Source of the DNA: Aequorivita lipolytica
GTDB lineage: Bacteria; Bacteroidota; Bacteroidia; Flavobacteriales; Flavobacteriaceae
DNA: 64,000 bases
NCBI RefSeq assembly: GCF_007997135.1
Contig: NZ_VORU01000001.1
Coordinates: forward strand, 496,001-560,000
Direction: 5' to 3'
Numbering within the stretch: the stretch's first letter is position 1; every line of letters begins with the position of its first letter. The notes below the pieces were generated by a model that saw nothing but the letters and a program-made list of their open reading frames with translations, was not told the DNA's origin and searched no databases. Shown one piece after another: positions 1 through 9,878 of this stretch. The position numbers and the translations under genes were made by a program.

Positions 1-416
1 TCAATACTGGTGGTCGGTGCCATTTGCGACAATTCCGAAGCGGAAATTGATACAACTGCAGATGTCTGTACCGTTTGATTTCGTGTAGAATACCCTGTAA
101 CAACAACCTCTTCCAAAGACGCACCAGGCATCAATGTAATGTTTATTGAATTTTGGGCTCCTACTTTTACTTCCTTGGTGTCAAAACCTACATAACTAAA
201 AGTAAGTGTCTGGCCCACATTTGCAGAGATGGTGTAATTTCCATCAAAATCTGATTGTGTACCACTACTTGTACCTTTAATAATAACGTTTGCACCAGGC
301 AATGGCAGACCTGTATCGTCTGTCACTGTACCTGTAATAGTTTTTTGCTGCGCGAAGGTAAGCTGCACAACTAACACTAATAATAGCGTTAAAATTCCAC
401 TAAACTTTGTTCTCAT
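1..416 (-). CDS. SusC/RagA-type TonB-linked outer membrane receptor, N-terminal part only
   Basis: The gene is cut by the window edge; only the first 138 codons are visible. The start is the ATG at 416. The product opens with a signal peptide (MRTKFSGILTLLLVLVVQLTFAQ) and continues with a carboxypeptidase-regulatory-like domain (GTVTDDTGLPLPGANV, then the SDFDGNYTI and FSYVGF motifs). It then enters the TonB box/plug region (SLEEVVVTGYSTRN). This order is typical of SusC/RagA proteins, which import glycans or peptides across the outer membrane with a SusD lipoprotein. The substrate and the partner lie outside the window. The EEVVVTGY run makes the family assignment firm; the substrate is unknown. 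Confidence 0.9.
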   Translation of the reverse strand, partial: MRTKFSGILTLLLVLVVQLTFAQQKTITGTVTDDTGLPLPGANVIIKGTSSGTQSDFDGNYTISANVGQTLTFSYVGFDTKEVKVGAQNSINITLMPGASLEEVVVTGYSTRNQTVQTSAVVSISASELSQMAPTTSI

Positions 417-536
417 TTTTATAAATTATTTGAATTAGCCAACGGCAAAAATCATAATAAAAAGTTAATTACACAAGTATTTGCTCCCAATTTTATGTTT
501 TATTTGGCTAAATCCCGTGGGTTAAGGTGATCTTCG

Positions 537-2234
537 CTAAAATTTTGATGAAATGCTGATGTGTATTTTGGTATTAGAAAAACTGAAATCTCCATCTTGC
601 GCATTACCGTTGGCGACGTTAAAACGAAATAACCCGGCTTGAGTGCTCAGCCCAAGACCAAGACCGAAACTGTAGATGTTCTGTTTCACTGAGATGGTTT
701 CGTTCTCAAAATAGCCAAAGTCTATAATGCTATGAACGTAAACCCCGTCATTAAATTGATAGCGATATTCTGTATTCAGTATGGAAAAAAGAGAGGCGTC
801 AATGCTGTTCTCGTTAAAACCGCGAATGCTATTAATTCCTCCGAAACGAAATAGCTCATTGGTCAAATAGCTTTCGCTAAAAAGAACACTAGTGCTATTT
901 GCTACAAATATGGAGTTTCTATAATTCAAATTGAAAATATTGTTTACTGTAGCTTCAATGCTAATTTGACTCTCAGATTTATCTTCCTTTTTGCGGGATC
1001 CAAAGCCCATATCCAAGTATATTGATGTTTTTACAGGAAAAAGTTTTCGATTTTGGGGTTTTATGTAGTTGCCTCCTAAAATGAAGAATTGAGATTTAAA
1101 ATCCTCGATTGGAACACCTGCCACTGCTTCATCCAGTAGGTTGCTAGAATCATAACCTTTGTAGCCAATATGAATAGTGGATTTTGGGTTAAGCTGATAG
1201 GTAGTGCGAACTTGTTGCTCGGTTGTAATAAAGGTGCTATCTCTTTTAAATATCATCAGCTCTCCACTCAAACCGAATGGGGTGGCAAATAGGTAGGGTA
1301 GTGTAAGCTTGGTTCTAAAATTCACTTGCTCTTTTCCATCTGCTTTATAGTTAATCAAAAGTTGCTCGCCGTAGTTTAAGTTATTGTTTAGCTCTAAATT
1401 TAGATATCCGTTGAATGTTAATTTTTGAGTTTCCTCATCGGTGGCAAAACCTAATATTCCATCAAATAGATTGTTGTTCTGTTTTTCCAGATAAAAATAT
1501 ACTACAGTGGAGTCTTTTCGGAATAATGCCTCTGGGGGTTTTATAGTGGACACAAACCCAAGGCTGTTTAAACTTTCATTTTGTGAAACCAATTTTTTCT
1601 GGTTGAAAATTTTTGTCTTGCGGATGCCTGAGTAATATTTCAGAAATGATCGCGGGAACTTTTCATATCCTTTTACTACGATGGAATCTATCGTTCTGAT
1701 CTTTCCGTTGTCTATAAACAAGGTTGCACTCAAGCCATTATTTTCATCTTTGTGGAAACCTGTAAGTTTTACCCGTGCAAAAGCATTTCCTTTTTGGTTG
1801 CGGAGTGCGGTTAGTTTTCTCAATGAATTGGGAATGGTTTCAAAGGGCAGCACAAAATATGATTCGTCAATTTCTGAAACCACTTGTTGAAGTTCTTTTT
1901 TTGTGAAATCTTCTTCAGAATAAAAAATTTTCAGTTCGCTGTATTTTCTTCCGAGGAAAAAATCTGCGCTGTAGCTGCTATCGTTTTCTTTTTTCAGTTC
2001 AAGCAGTTCGCTTTCAATATAACCCATGCGCTGAAGTTTCAAATACAGCGTATCTGCTTCGCTTTTCAAAGAAGTGAAGTCTTTGAAAGTAGTTTGCATT
2101 CGCAGTGAATCTGCCATGCTTTTAGAAATAGCCTTTTCAGCCTTTATGGAAAGCGAAAGCTCCTGTGCTTTTATTCCGAAGATAAAACAGCTATATATAT
2201 TAAGGTACAGAAAAAAGTAAAGTGGGTGTTTCAA
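537..2234 (-). CDS. Omp85/BamA-TamA superfamily outer membrane barrel protein
   Basis: A protein of 565 residues with an N-terminal signal peptide (residues about 1-23, cleaved after KAQ). A region of about 230 residues follows that resembles POTRA-type repeats, then a C-terminal beta-barrel of about 300 residues. The barrel carries the FRFGGINSIRGFNEN segment, matching the conserved RGF loop of Omp85 proteins, and ends in aromatic F. It probably helps insert or secrete outer-membrane proteins, but it is shorter than BamA and may be a TamA/TpsB-like paralog. The only start that keeps the signal peptide is TTG at 2234. A 7-bp-period repeat array begins two bases upstream of it. The gene is divergent from rpsL. 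Confidence 0.8.
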   Translation of the reverse strand: MKHPLYFFLYLNIYSCFIFGIKAQELSLSIKAEKAISKSMADSLRMQTTFKDFTSLKSEADTLYLKLQRMGYIESELLELKKENDSSYSADFFLGRKYSELKIFYSEEDFTKKELQQVVSEIDESYFVLPFETIPNSLRKLTALRNQKGNAFARVKLTGFHKDENNGLSATLFIDNGKIRTIDSIVVKGYEKFPRSFLKYYSGIRKTKIFNQKKLVSQNESLNSLGFVSTIKPPEALFRKDSTVVYFYLEKQNNNLFDGILGFATDEETQKLTFNGYLNLELNNNLNYGEQLLINYKADGKEQVNFRTKLTLPYLFATPFGLSGELMIFKRDSTFITTEQQVRTTYQLNPKSTIHIGYKGYDSSNLLDEAVAGVPIEDFKSQFFILGGNYIKPQNRKLFPVKTSIYLDMGFGSRKKEDKSESQISIEATVNNIFNLNYRNSIFVANSTSVLFSESYLTNELFRFGGINSIRGFNENSIDASLFSILNTEYRYQFNDGVYVHSIIDFGYFENETISVKQNIYSFGLGLGLSTQAGLFRFNVANGNAQDGDFSFSNTKIHISISSKF

Positions 2235-2235
2235 A

Positions 2236-2263
2236 TCAGTGTTCAGTATTCAATGTTCAATAA
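2236..2263. repeat. Imperfect tandem array, 4 x 7 bp
   Basis: Four consecutive 7-mers (TCAGTGT, TCAGTAT, TCAATGT, TCAATAA) lie directly upstream of the TTG start of the Omp85-type gene. This is one of a family of unrelated-unit, same-period arrays in this window. Confidence 0.8.
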
Positions 2264-2374
2264 ATAACATTACTTCTTGAGCAAGCAGCATTCCCAAAAC
2301 TAACGTTTCAACTTGCCATTTCATATCTAAAAATAAAAAATATTAAAAGTAGGCGGAAAATTAATTCGGTAAGG

Positions 2375-2405
2375 TTTGATTTATGAAAAAAAAATTCTAC
2401 ATTTG
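2375..2405 (+). promoter_or_regulatory. Promoter of the rpsL ribosomal protein operon
   Basis: TTTG at 2375-2378 and TACATTTG at 2398-2405 are separated by 19 bp. This is an exact match to the Bacteroidetes housekeeping promoter (-33 TTTG, -7 TAnnTTTG). Transcription should begin near 2410, giving a leader of about 50 nt before rpsL. Confidence 0.85.
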
Positions 2406-2408
2406 CAT

Positions 2409-2424
2409 CCCCTAAAAATAGGGG
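2409..2424 (+). promoter_or_regulatory. Hairpin at the very 5' end of the rpsL leader
   Basis: CCCCTA-AAAA-TAGGGG forms a 6-bp stem with a 4-nt loop at the predicted transcription start and is followed by a T-rich stretch. It could stabilise the transcript 5' end or act as a weak attenuator. Confidence 0.5.
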
Positions 2425-2460
2425 TGTTTTATTTTTAAACAGTAATAATACATATTTTAT

Positions 2461-2835
2461 ATGCCAACAATTTCACAATTAGTACGTAAAGGAAGGACCA
2501 AAATAACCAAGAAGAGTAAATCGGTTGCTTTGGATTCGTGCCCACAACGTCGTGGTGTTTGTACGCGTGTATATACTACTACACCTAAGAAACCAAACTC
2601 TGCTATGCGTAAAGTAGCAAGGGTTAGGCTTACAAATGGTAAAGAAGTAAACGCATACATACCAGGCGAAGGTCACAATCTCCAAGAGCACTCGATAGTA
2701 TTGGTTAGAGGTGGAAGGGTAAAGGATTTACCAGGAGTTAGGTATCACATTGTTCGTGGAGCTTTAGACACCGCAGGTGTTGCAGGCCGCACACAACGTA
2801 GATCTAAGTATGGTGCAAAACGCCCAAAGAAGTAG
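2461..2835 (+). CDS. rpsL: 30S ribosomal protein S12
   Basis: The product has 124 residues, the usual length for S12, a protein at the decoding centre of the 30S subunit. The conserved loop PKKPNSA (42-48) and the segment [13 protein letters not shown] (84-96) are intact. K43 and K88, the common streptomycin-resistance positions, carry the wild-type lysine. It is the first gene of the str cluster, followed by rpsG and fusA, and is transcribed from the strong promoter at 2375-2405. The start is the ATG at 2461. Confidence 0.98.
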   Translation: MPTISQLVRKGRTKITKKSKSVALDSCPQRRGVCTRVYTTTPKKPNSAMRKVARVRLTNGKEVNAYIPGEGHNLQEHSIVLVRGGRVKDLPGVRYHIVRGALDTAGVAGRTQRRSKYGAKRPKK

Positions 2836-2923
2836 AAACGCAATGCTTGCGTTTTAAGAAAAATGAAAACGGGTTAATGTTAAGTGTTAGCAGAACAACT
2901 AGCAATTAGGATTAACCATTAAC
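2836..2923 (+). promoter_or_regulatory. Structured rpsL-rpsG intergenic region
   Basis: Directly after the rpsL stop there is a perfect 8-bp hairpin (AAACGCAA-TGC-TTGCGTTT, 2836-2854). Further on, 7-mer-like units (GGTTAAT, GTTAAGT, GTTAGCA) face inverted ones (AACCATT, AACAAAA) and could pair through GTTAATG/CATTAAC. This resembles the inverted 7-bp arrays found elsewhere in the window. A role in S12/S7 expression is only inferred. Confidence 0.4.
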
Positions 2924-2933
2924 AAAACAACAA

Positions 2934-3410
2934 ATGAGAAAAAGACAGGCCAAAAAAAGACCCCTTTTACCAGATCCAAGGTTTAACGACCAGTTGGTTA
3001 CGCGTTTCGTAAACAATATGATGTGGGACGGAAAAAAGAGTGTGGCTTTCAAAGTTTTCTATGATGCCATTGACATTGTAGACGAAAAGAAACAAGACGA
3101 AGAAAAAACTGCGTTGGAGCTTTGGAAAGATGCACTTTCCAATGTTATGCCTCACGTAGAGGTGCGTAGCCGTAGAGTTGGTGGGGCAACCTTCCAAATT
3201 CCTATGCAAATACGTCCAGACCGTAAAATTGCAACCGCAATGAAATGGTTGATTACTTATTCAAGAAAAAGAAACGAGAAATCCATGGCTGCAAAACTTG
3301 CAGGTGAGATTCTTGCTGCTGCCAAAGAAGAAGGTGCTGCTGTAAAGAAACGTATGGATACTCACAAAATGGCAGAAGCTAACAAAGCATTCTCACATTT
3401 CAGATTCTAA
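2934..3410 (+). CDS. rpsG: 30S ribosomal protein S7
   Basis: The product has 158 residues. S7 nucleates assembly of the 30S head and contacts the E-site tRNA. The N-terminus ([17 protein letters not shown]) and the central [16 protein letters not shown] segment are characteristic. It follows rpsL by 98 bp and precedes fusA by 3 bp, so S7 and EF-G are probably translationally coupled. In E. coli, S7 is the feedback regulator of the str operon through the rpsL-rpsG gap. The gap here is structured but has no obvious similarity to the E. coli site. Confidence 0.98.
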   Translation: MRKRQAKKRPLLPDPRFNDQLVTRFVNNMMWDGKKSVAFKVFYDAIDIVDEKKQDEEKTALELWKDALSNVMPHVEVRSRRVGGATFQIPMQIRPDRKIATAMKWLITYSRKRNEKSMAAKLAGEILAAAKEEGAAVKKRMDTHKMAEANKAFSHFRF

Positions 3411-3413
3411 AAA

Positions 3414-5555
3414 ATGGCACAAAGAGATTTAAAATACACAAGAAATATCGGGATTGCTGCGCACATTGATGCTGGTAAGACCACAACTACAGAACGTATC
3501 CTTTTTTATACAGGCGTAAGCCATAAAATTGGTGAGGTTCATGATGGAGCTGCAACCATGGACTGGATGGAGCAAGAGCAGGAGCGAGGTATTACTATTA
3601 CTTCGGCTGCTACTACTTGTACTTGGAAGTTTCCAATGGAAAACGCCGAGGTGCTTCCAGAAACAAAAGAATACAACTTTAATATTATTGACACTCCTGG
3701 TCACGTAGATTTTACCGTAGAGGTAAACCGTTCGCTTAGAGTGCTTGATGGTTTGGTGTTCCTTTTTAGTGCAGTAGATGGTGTTGAGCCACAGTCTGAA
3801 ACTAACTGGAGACTTGCTGACAACTATAAGGTGCCTCGTATTGGGTTCGTAAATAAAATGGACCGTCAAGGTGCTAACTTTATGGAAGTTTGCCAACAGG
3901 TAAAAGACATGTTGGGTAGCAATGCAGTGCCAATTGTTTTGAACATTGGTGACGAGGAAAATTTTAGAGGAATTGTTGATTTGGTTAAGAACCGTGCTGT
4001 TATATTTCATGATGACTCATTTGGTGCTACTTTTGACGTTATTGATATTCCTGAAGAATTAAGGGCTGAGGCAAAAATGCTAAGAGGTAAACTTATTGAA
4101 GAAGTTGCCGCTTACGATGAAAATTTGCTCGAAAAATATATGGAAGATGAAAACTCCATTACCGAGGATGAAATCCACGCTGCGCTTCGTGCTGCTGTTA
4201 TGGATATGAGTATCATTCCAATGGTATGTGGTTCTTCTTTCAAAAATAAAGGGGTTCAGTTTCTTTTAGATGCTGTATGTCGTTATTTACCAGCTCCAAC
4301 TGATAAAGAAGGTATTATAGGTATTAATCCAGATACTGAAGAAGAAGAAATTCGCAAGCCAGATGTTACTGCTCCTTTTGCAGCATTAGCATTTAAAATT
4401 GCTACAGATCCTTTCGTAGGTCGTTTAGCTTTCTTCCGTGTTTATTCCGGTCGTTTGGATGCAGGTTCTTATATCTTGAACAACCGTTCAGGAAAAAAAG
4501 AACGTATCTCTCGTATCTACCAAATGCATTCCAACAAACAAAACGCTATCGATTTTATCGAGGCTGGAGATATTGGAGCGGCAGTTGGATTTAAAGATAT
4601 TAAAACTGGTGATACCATGTCCGACGAAAAACACCCAATTGTATTAGAAAGTATGAACTTCCCCGATCCAGTAATTGGTATCGCGGTGGAGCCTAAAACA
4701 AAGGTTGATGTTGATAAATTGGGTATGGCTTTGTCAAAGCTTGCCGAAGAAGACCCTACATTCCAAGTACGTACAGACGAAGCTTCTGGACAAACAATCA
4801 TTTCTGGAATGGGTGAGCTTCACTTGGATATTATTGTTGACCGTTTACGTCGCGAATTCAAGGTTGAAGTAAATCAAGGTCAGCCGCAGGTTGAGTATAA
4901 AGAAGCGGTTACAAAAGTTGCCGATCACAGAGAAGTATATAAAAAACAATCTGGTGGTCGTGGTAAATTTGCTGATATCGTGTTTACCTTAGGTCCAGCA
5001 GATGGAGAAGATGATGCTAAAGAAGGACTTGTGTTTGTAAACGCCGTAAAAGGTGGTAACGTACCAAAAGAGTTTATACCTTCAGTTGAAAAAGGTTTCA
5101 AACAAGCAATGGCTAATGGCCCGCTTGCAGGTTTTGAAGTTGACAGTATGAAGGTTACTTTGAAAGATGGATCTTTCCACCCTGTGGATTCTGATGCACT
5201 ATCTTTTGAGCTTGCCGCAAAAATTGGTTTCAAAGAAGTTGCCAAAAAAGCAGGAGCTGTAATCCTTGAACCTATTATGAAACTTGAGGTGATTACGCCA
5301 GAAGAGAATATGGGTGATATTGTGGGTGACCTGAACCGTCGCCGCGGAACAATCAGTAACATGGGCGATCGTGCCGGAGCAAAAGTTATCAAAGGCGAAG
5401 TGCCACTTTCTGAAATGTTTGGTTATGTAACCACTTTGAGAACGTTGTCTTCTGGCCGTGCAACTTCCACTATGGAATTTTCACATTACGCTGAAACTCC
5501 TTCAAATATTTCTGAGTCAGTAATCGCGGCAGCAAGAGGAACCGCTAACGCATAA
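3414..5555 (+). CDS. fusA: Elongation factor G
   Basis: A translocase GTPase of 713 residues that moves mRNA and tRNA through the ribosome. Visible motifs are the P-loop HIDAGKTT (about 17-24), a switch I region with RGITI, G3 DTPGHVD (from D93) and G4 NKMD (147-150). Domains II to V follow, including the SGRGKF-type and GELHL segments. Length and motif completeness indicate the canonical, GTP-hydrolysing EF-G. It sits between rpsG and rpsJ, the typical str cluster position. Confidence 0.98.
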   Translation: MAQRDLKYTRNIGIAAHIDAGKTTTTERILFYTGVSHKIGEVHDGAATMDWMEQEQERGITITSAATTCTWKFPMENAEVLPETKEYNFNIIDTPGHVDFTVEVNRSLRVLDGLVFLFSAVDGVEPQSETNWRLADNYKVPRIGFVNKMDRQGANFMEVCQQVKDMLGSNAVPIVLNIGDEENFRGIVDLVKNRAVIFHDDSFGATFDVIDIPEELRAEAKMLRGKLIEEVAAYDENLLEKYMEDENSITEDEIHAALRAAVMDMSIIPMVCGSSFKNKGVQFLLDAVCRYLPAPTDKEGIIGINPDTEEEEIRKPDVTAPFAALAFKIATDPFVGRLAFFRVYSGRLDAGSYILNNRSGKKERISRIYQMHSNKQNAIDFIEAGDIGAAVGFKDIKTGDTMSDEKHPIVLESMNFPDPVIGIAVEPKTKVDVDKLGMALSKLAEEDPTFQVRTDEASGQTIISGMGELHLDIIVDRLRREFKVEVNQGQPQVEYKEAVTKVADHREVYKKQSGGRGKFADIVFTLGPADGEDDAKEGLVFVNAVKGGNVPKEFIPSVEKGFKQAMANGPLAGFEVDSMKVTLKDGSFHPVDSDALSFELAAKIGFKEVAKKAGAVILEPIMKLEVITPEENMGDIVGDLNRRRGTISNMGDRAGAKVIKGEVPLSEMFGYVTTLRTLSSGRATSTMEFSHYAETPSNISESVIAAARGTANA

Positions 5556-5566
5556 TAATTTCAGCA

Positions 5567-5872
5567 ATGAGTCAAAAAATAAGAATAAAGCTAAAATCTT
5601 ACGATCACAATTTGGTGGACAAATCTGCTGAAAAAATCGTAAAGACTGTAAAGAGTACTGGTGCTGTAGTAACAGGACCAATTCCTTTACCAACACACAA
5701 AAAAATCTTTACCGTATTGCGTTCTCCACACGTGAACAAGAAAAGTAGAGAGCAATTCCAACTAAGTTCTTATAAAAGACTTTTGGATATCTACAGTTCT
5801 TCTTCAAAAACAATTGACGCTCTAATGAAATTGGAGTTGCCAAGTGGTGTTGAGGTAGAGATTAAAGTATAG
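5567..5872 (+). CDS. rpsJ: 30S ribosomal protein S10
   Basis: The product has 101 residues. It carries the S10 core ([13 protein letters not shown] near the N-terminus, then TGPIPLPT and the [10 protein letters not shown] loop). S10 is a 30S head protein that also takes part in NusB/NusE antitermination. It lies 11 bp after fusA, so it reads as the end of the str cluster. A 167-bp structured gap with a terminator-like hairpin separates it from rplC. This is a different break point from E. coli, where rpsJ opens the S10 operon. Confidence 0.97.
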   Translation: MSQKIRIKLKSYDHNLVDKSAEKIVKTVKSTGAVVTGPIPLPTHKKIFTVLRSPHVNKKSREQFQLSSYKRLLDIYSSSSKTIDALMKLELPSGVEVEIKV

Positions 5873-5942
5873 TTTTTTTGTTGGCGGTCGATTAATCGCT
5901 CGCCAACAAAAAAATCGAAAATGTCCTCAACGATGGTTGGGG
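5873..5942 (+). promoter_or_regulatory. Two hairpins in the rpsJ-rplC gap
   Basis: A perfect 14-bp stem (T7-GTTGGCG at 5873-5886 pairing with CGCCAAC-A7 at 5901-5914) starts immediately after the rpsJ stop codon. A second stem, CCTCAAC/GTTGGGG with one G-U pair, lies at 5925-5942. Together with the terminator-like hairpin that follows they make a three-stem leader ahead of rplC. Confidence 0.6.
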
Positions 5943-5965
5943 AAAAACGGAAACAAAGTAATATT

Positions 5966-5997
5966 CAGGGTTGAATTTATTTTGACCCTGTTTTTTT
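5966..5997 (+). terminator. Terminator or attenuator between rpsJ and rplC
   Basis: CAGGGT (5966-5971) pairs with ACCCTG (5985-5990), followed by seven T residues (5991-5997). This is a standard intrinsic terminator shape inside what is otherwise a continuous ribosomal gene block, so it may be a conditional attenuator. Confidence 0.65.
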
Positions 5998-6039
5998 GAA
6001 TAGAAATTTAAATAAGTAATAATCAATAAATAATTAAAT

Positions 6040-6651
6040 ATGTCTGGGTTAATTGGAAGAAAGATAGGGATGACCAGCATCTTTGACGAGAACGGAAAGA
6101 ACATTCCGTGTACCGTTATTGAGGCAGGACCCTGTGTTGTCACCCAAGTCAGAACCATAGAGGTTGACGGGTACAATGCTCTTCAACTTGGTTTCGATGA
6201 CAAGAAGACTGTAACTAAGGCTGCCGAAGGGCACGCCAAAAAAGCAGGAACCGTTGCAAAACGCAAAGTTGTTGAATTCAAGGGATTTGAAGAAAAATAC
6301 AAATTAGGTGACACAATTACTGTGGAACATTTTATTGAAGGTGAATTCGTGGACATCGCGGGTACATCTAAAGGTAAAGGTTTCCAAGGGGTTGTAAAAC
6401 GTCACGGTTTTGCCGGTGTTGGTCAGGCCACACACGGTCAGCACAACCGTTTACGTGCGCCAGGTTCCATTGGAGCTGCATCTTATCCTGCTAGAGTATT
6501 CAAAGGAATGCGTATGGCTGGCCAGATGGGGAACGAAAGAGTAAAAGTTGAAAATTTAAGAGTTTTGAAAGTAGTTCCTGAAAAGAATCTACTTGTGGTA
6601 AAAGGAGCAGTTCCTGGCCATAAAAACGCTTATGTAATGATCGAGAAATAA
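6040..6651 (+). CDS. rplC: 50S ribosomal protein L3
   Basis: The product has 203 residues. L3 is an early-assembly 50S protein near the peptidyl transferase centre. The N-terminal [10 protein letters not shown] motif and the central segment with [15 protein letters not shown] are diagnostic, the latter holding the usual Q/H loop region. It overlaps the rplD start by one base (stop/start TAATG arrangement), so L3 and L4 are translationally coupled. The upstream gap contains three hairpins and no clear TAnnTTTG promoter. Confidence 0.98.
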   Translation: MSGLIGRKIGMTSIFDENGKNIPCTVIEAGPCVVTQVRTIEVDGYNALQLGFDDKKTVTKAAEGHAKKAGTVAKRKVVEFKGFEEKYKLGDTITVEHFIEGEFVDIAGTSKGKGFQGVVKRHGFAGVGQATHGQHNRLRAPGSIGAASYPARVFKGMRMAGQMGNERVKVENLRVLKVVPEKNLLVVKGAVPGHKNAYVMIEK

Positions 6652-7280
6652 TGAAGGTAGCTGTATTAGACATAAACGGAAAAGACACAGGCCGGAAAGT
6701 TGAACTTTCTGCAGATGTGTTTGGAATAGAGCCTAACAATCACGCGGTTTACCTTGATGTGAAACAATACCTTGCCAATCAAAGACAAGGAACTCACAAA
6801 GCTAAGGAACGTGCTGAAATTTCTGGTTCTACCAGAAAGATAAAGAAACAAAAAGGAACTGGTACTGCCCGTGCGGGTAGCATCAAGTCTGGTATATTTA
6901 AAGGTGGTGGTAGAATGTTTGGACCTCGTCCACGTAGCTATTCTTTTAAATTGAACAAGAACCTAAAGCGTTTGGCACGTAAATCTGCCCTTACGATGAA
7001 GGCAAATGATAAAGCTATTTTTGTACTAGAAGACCTTAATTTTGACGCTCCAAAAACCAAGAGTTTTACTGCGGTTTTGAACAGTTTAGGGCTTAATGAC
7101 AAAAAATCTTTATTTGTGTTGGGAGACTTAAATAATAATGTATATTTGTCCTCTCGCAATTTGAAAGGTACCGAAGTTATAACTAACTCACAATTAAGTA
7201 CTTACAAAATTATGAATGCAAACAGTTTAGTGCTGTTTGAAGGTTCTTTGGAAGGAATTGAAACAAACTTAAGTAAATAG
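6651..7280 (+). CDS. rplD: 50S ribosomal protein L4
   Basis: The product has 209 residues. L4 lines the peptide exit tunnel. The segment [16 protein letters not shown] with GGG(R)MFGP is the conserved tunnel-loop signature. It overlaps rplC by one base and precedes rplW by 7 bp. In proteobacteria, L4 represses its own operon through the leader ahead of rpsJ. Here the candidate site would be the structured gap ahead of rplC, but this is inference. Confidence 0.98.
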   Translation: MKVAVLDINGKDTGRKVELSADVFGIEPNNHAVYLDVKQYLANQRQGTHKAKERAEISGSTRKIKKQKGTGTARAGSIKSGIFKGGGRMFGPRPRSYSFKLNKNLKRLARKSALTMKANDKAIFVLEDLNFDAPKTKSFTAVLNSLGLNDKKSLFVLGDLNNNVYLSSRNLKGTEVITNSQLSTYKIMNANSLVLFEGSLEGIETNLSK

Positions 7281-7287
7281 AAACAAG

Positions 7288-7578
7288 ATGAACATCTTAA
7301 TTAAACCTATAATTACGGAAAAAGCTACCAAAGATGCTGAAGACAAAAATGTTTTTGGCTTTGTAGTGAACCCAAAGGCGAATAAGGTAGAAATCAAGAA
7401 AGCGGTGGAAGCTGCTTACGGAGTTTCTGTTGAAAAAGTTCGCACAATGAATGTCCGCCCTGATAGGAAGACCCGTTATACAAAAACAGGTGTCCAAACT
7501 GGTAAAACGAATGCTTACAAAAAAGCAATCGTACAGGTGGCGGAAGGTGATACAATAGATTTTTACAGTAACATCTAA
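7288..7578 (+). CDS. rplW: 50S ribosomal protein L23
   Basis: The product has 96 residues, normal for bacterial L23, which surrounds the tunnel exit and docks trigger factor and SRP. The motifs IKPIITEKAT (5-14), KANKVEIKKAVEAAYGV and KTNAYKKAIV are typical. It is placed between rplD and rplB as in nearly all bacterial S10 clusters. Confidence 0.97.
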   Translation: MNILIKPIITEKATKDAEDKNVFGFVVNPKANKVEIKKAVEAAYGVSVEKVRTMNVRPDRKTRYTKTGVQTGKTNAYKKAIVQVAEGDTIDFYSNI

Positions 7579-7603
7579 GGGAACTTAGATTAATTAGACA
7601 CAA

Positions 7604-8428
7604 ATGTCAGTAAGAAAATTAAAACCAATCACCCCAGGTCAGCGTTTTAGAGTTGTAAATGGTTTCGACGCCATTACAACTGATAAGCCGGAGAAGTCTT
7701 TACTCGCTCCGAACAAACGATCTGGTGGTCGAAACAGTACAGGTAAAATGACCATGCGCTACATAGGTGGTGGTCATAAAAAGAAATATCGAATTATCGA
7801 TTTTAAACGCGATAAAGTGGGGGTTCCTGCTACCGTGGCAAGTATTCAATACGATCCAAACCGTACTGCGTTTATCGCACTTTTGAACTATCAAGATGGT
7901 GAAAAGCGATATGTAATTGCACAGAACGGACTTCAAGTTGGGCAGAATATCCTATCCGGTGAAGCAGTAGCTCCAGAGATTGGAAATGCCATGCAACTTT
8001 CAGCTATTCCATTAGGTACTATTATTTCCTGCATCGAGCTTCGTCCCGGTCAAGGAGCTATTATGGCTCGTAGTGCTGGTGCATTCGCACAACTTATGGC
8101 TCGTGATGGTAAATATGCTACCGTTAAACTTCCTTCAGGTGAAACCCGATTAATTTTGGTGAACTGTATGGCTACCATTGGTGCCGTTTCTAACAGTGAC
8201 CATCAATTATTAGTTTCAGGTAAAGCTGGTAGAAGTAGATGGTTGGGCAGAAGACCACGTACAAGACCAGTAGTTATGAACCCTGTTGATCACCCAATGG
8301 GTGGTGGTGAAGGTAAATCTTCTGGAGGTCACCCACGTTCTAGAAAAGGTATCCCTGCAAAAGGTTACAGAACCCGTACTAAAACGAAAGCAAGTAATAA
8401 ATATATCTTAGAACGTAGAAAGAAATAA
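7604..8428 (+). CDS. rplB: 50S ribosomal protein L2
   Basis: The product has 274 residues. L2 is needed for subunit joining and supports peptidyl transferase activity. The C-terminal [20 protein letters not shown] stretch contains the conserved histidine (the equivalent of H229). The N-terminal RNA-binding domain carries [20 protein letters not shown]. Rps19 follows 3 bp downstream. Confidence 0.98.
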   Translation: MSVRKLKPITPGQRFRVVNGFDAITTDKPEKSLLAPNKRSGGRNSTGKMTMRYIGGGHKKKYRIIDFKRDKVGVPATVASIQYDPNRTAFIALLNYQDGEKRYVIAQNGLQVGQNILSGEAVAPEIGNAMQLSAIPLGTIISCIELRPGQGAIMARSAGAFAQLMARDGKYATVKLPSGETRLILVNCMATIGAVSNSDHQLLVSGKAGRSRWLGRRPRTRPVVMNPVDHPMGGGEGKSSGGHPRSRKGIPAKGYRTRTKTKASNKYILERRKK

Positions 8429-8431
8429 GTT

Positions 8432-8710
8432 ATGGCAAGATCGTTAAAAAAAGGACCGTACGTTCATTACAAACTAGACAAGAAAGTTCAACAAAACGTT
8501 GATGATAATAAGAAAACCGTAATCAAAACTTGGTCACGTGCTTCTATGATTACTCCAGATTTTGTTGGCCAAACCATCGCTGTACACAACGGGCGACAAT
8601 TTGTTCCTGTATATGTAACAGAAAACATGGTTGGGCATAAACTAGGAGAATTTTCACCTACCAGATCATTCCGTGGTCACGCAGGTGCTAAAAACAAAGG
8701 TAAAAAATAA
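8432..8710 (+). CDS. rpsS: 30S ribosomal protein S19
   Basis: The product has 92 residues. S19 forms a head complex with S13. The N-terminal [11 protein letters not shown] and the C-terminal [19 protein letters not shown] are near-universal S19 motifs. It lies between rplB (3 bp) and rplV (6 bp) in the S10 cluster. Confidence 0.98.
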   Translation: MARSLKKGPYVHYKLDKKVQQNVDDNKKTVIKTWSRASMITPDFVGQTIAVHNGRQFVPVYVTENMVGHKLGEFSPTRSFRGHAGAKNKGKK

Positions 8711-8716
8711 TAGGCC

Positions 8717-9127
8717 ATGGGAGTTCGTAAAAGAGAAAGAGCAGAAGCAATCAAGGAAGCAAAGAAGACAATGTACTTTGCCAAATTGAATAATTGCCCC
8801 ACTTCACCAAGAAAAATGCGTTTAATGGCAGACTTGGTACGTGGTGAGAAAATAGACAAAGCACTTAATATTTTGAAGTTTAGTTCAAAAGAATCTTCGC
8901 GCAAGTTGGAGAAACTACTTTTGTCTGCCATCAATAACTGGCAACAAAAAAACGAAGACGCTTCAGTAGAAGATGCAAATCTTTTTGTTAAGGAAATCCG
9001 TGTGGATGGTGGAACAATGTTGAAAAGACTTCGCCCAGCACCGCAAGGCCGCGCACACAGAATTAGAAAGCGCTCCAACCACGTAACACTGGTATTGGCA
9101 GCTAACGATAACACACAAAGCAATTAA
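8717..9127 (+). CDS. rplV: 50S ribosomal protein L22
   Basis: The product has 136 residues. L22 contributes the beta-hairpin at the tunnel constriction where macrolides bind. Diagnostic parts are the [14 protein letters not shown] segment and the tip-loop region with [19 protein letters not shown], both intact. It sits 4 bp before rpsC. Confidence 0.97.
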   Translation: MGVRKRERAEAIKEAKKTMYFAKLNNCPTSPRKMRLMADLVRGEKIDKALNILKFSSKESSRKLEKLLLSAINNWQQKNEDASVEDANLFVKEIRVDGGTMLKRLRPAPQGRAHRIRKRSNHVTLVLAANDNTQSN

Positions 9128-9131
9128 TTAA

Positions 9132-9860
9132 ATGGGACAGAAGACAAATCCAATCGGGAATCGCTTAGGTATCATTAGAGGTTGGGAATCCAACTGGTAC
9201 GGAGGGAACGACTACGGCGATAAACTTGCCGAAGACTACAAGATCAGGAAGTATATCCATGCTCGTTTAAGTAAAGCTAGTGTGAGTAGAGTAATTATTG
9301 AGCGTACGCTTAAGCTTGTAACCGTTACTATAACCACTGCCCGTCCCGGTATCATTATCGGAAAAGGTGGTCAGGAAGTAGACAAGCTAAAAGAAGAGCT
9401 CAAGCAAATTACAGATAAAGAAGTACAGATCAACATCCACGAGATTAAAAGACCTGAACTTGATGCATTTTTGGTAGCTGCGAGTATTGCACGCCAAATT
9501 GAAAGCCGTATTTCATACCGTCGCGCAATCAAAATGGCGATTGCAGCAACAATGCGTATGAATGCTGAGGGTATTAAAGTTCAAATCTCAGGACGTTTGA
9601 ATGGCGCTGAAATGGCACGTTCAGAATCTTACAAAGAGGGTCGTATTCCTTTATCAACTTTTAGAGCCGATATTGACTACGCTTTAGTTGAGGCACACAC
9701 TACTTATGGTAGACTGGGTGTTAAAGTATGGATTATGAAAGGTGAAGTATATGGAAAGAGAGAGCTTTCCCCACTTGTTGGTTTATCAACTGGCAAAAAA
9801 GGTGGTGGTAAAGGAGCTCCAGCAGGACGCGGTGGCAACAAAGCACGTCGCAGAAAGTAA
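9132..9860 (+). CDS. rpsC: 30S ribosomal protein S3
   Basis: The product has 242 residues. S3 helps form the mRNA entry channel and has helicase activity. The N-terminal [20 protein letters not shown] and the KH domain motif [14 protein letters not shown] are clear. The C-terminal domain has the [13 protein letters not shown] motif. A lysine/glycine-rich tail ends the protein. Rplp follows at 18 bp. Confidence 0.98.
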   Translation: MGQKTNPIGNRLGIIRGWESNWYGGNDYGDKLAEDYKIRKYIHARLSKASVSRVIIERTLKLVTVTITTARPGIIIGKGGQEVDKLKEELKQITDKEVQINIHEIKRPELDAFLVAASIARQIESRISYRRAIKMAIAATMRMNAEGIKVQISGRLNGAEMARSESYKEGRIPLSTFRADIDYALVEAHTTYGRLGVKVWIMKGEVYGKRELSPLVGLSTGKKGGGKGAPAGRGGNKARRRK

Positions 9861-9878
9861 TTTTTTAAATAGAAGAAA

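Noticed and set aside
3429-4010. A 193-codon minus-strand frame inside fusA
   Set aside because: Antisense shadow of a conserved gene; composition follows the fusA codons, no family motifs.
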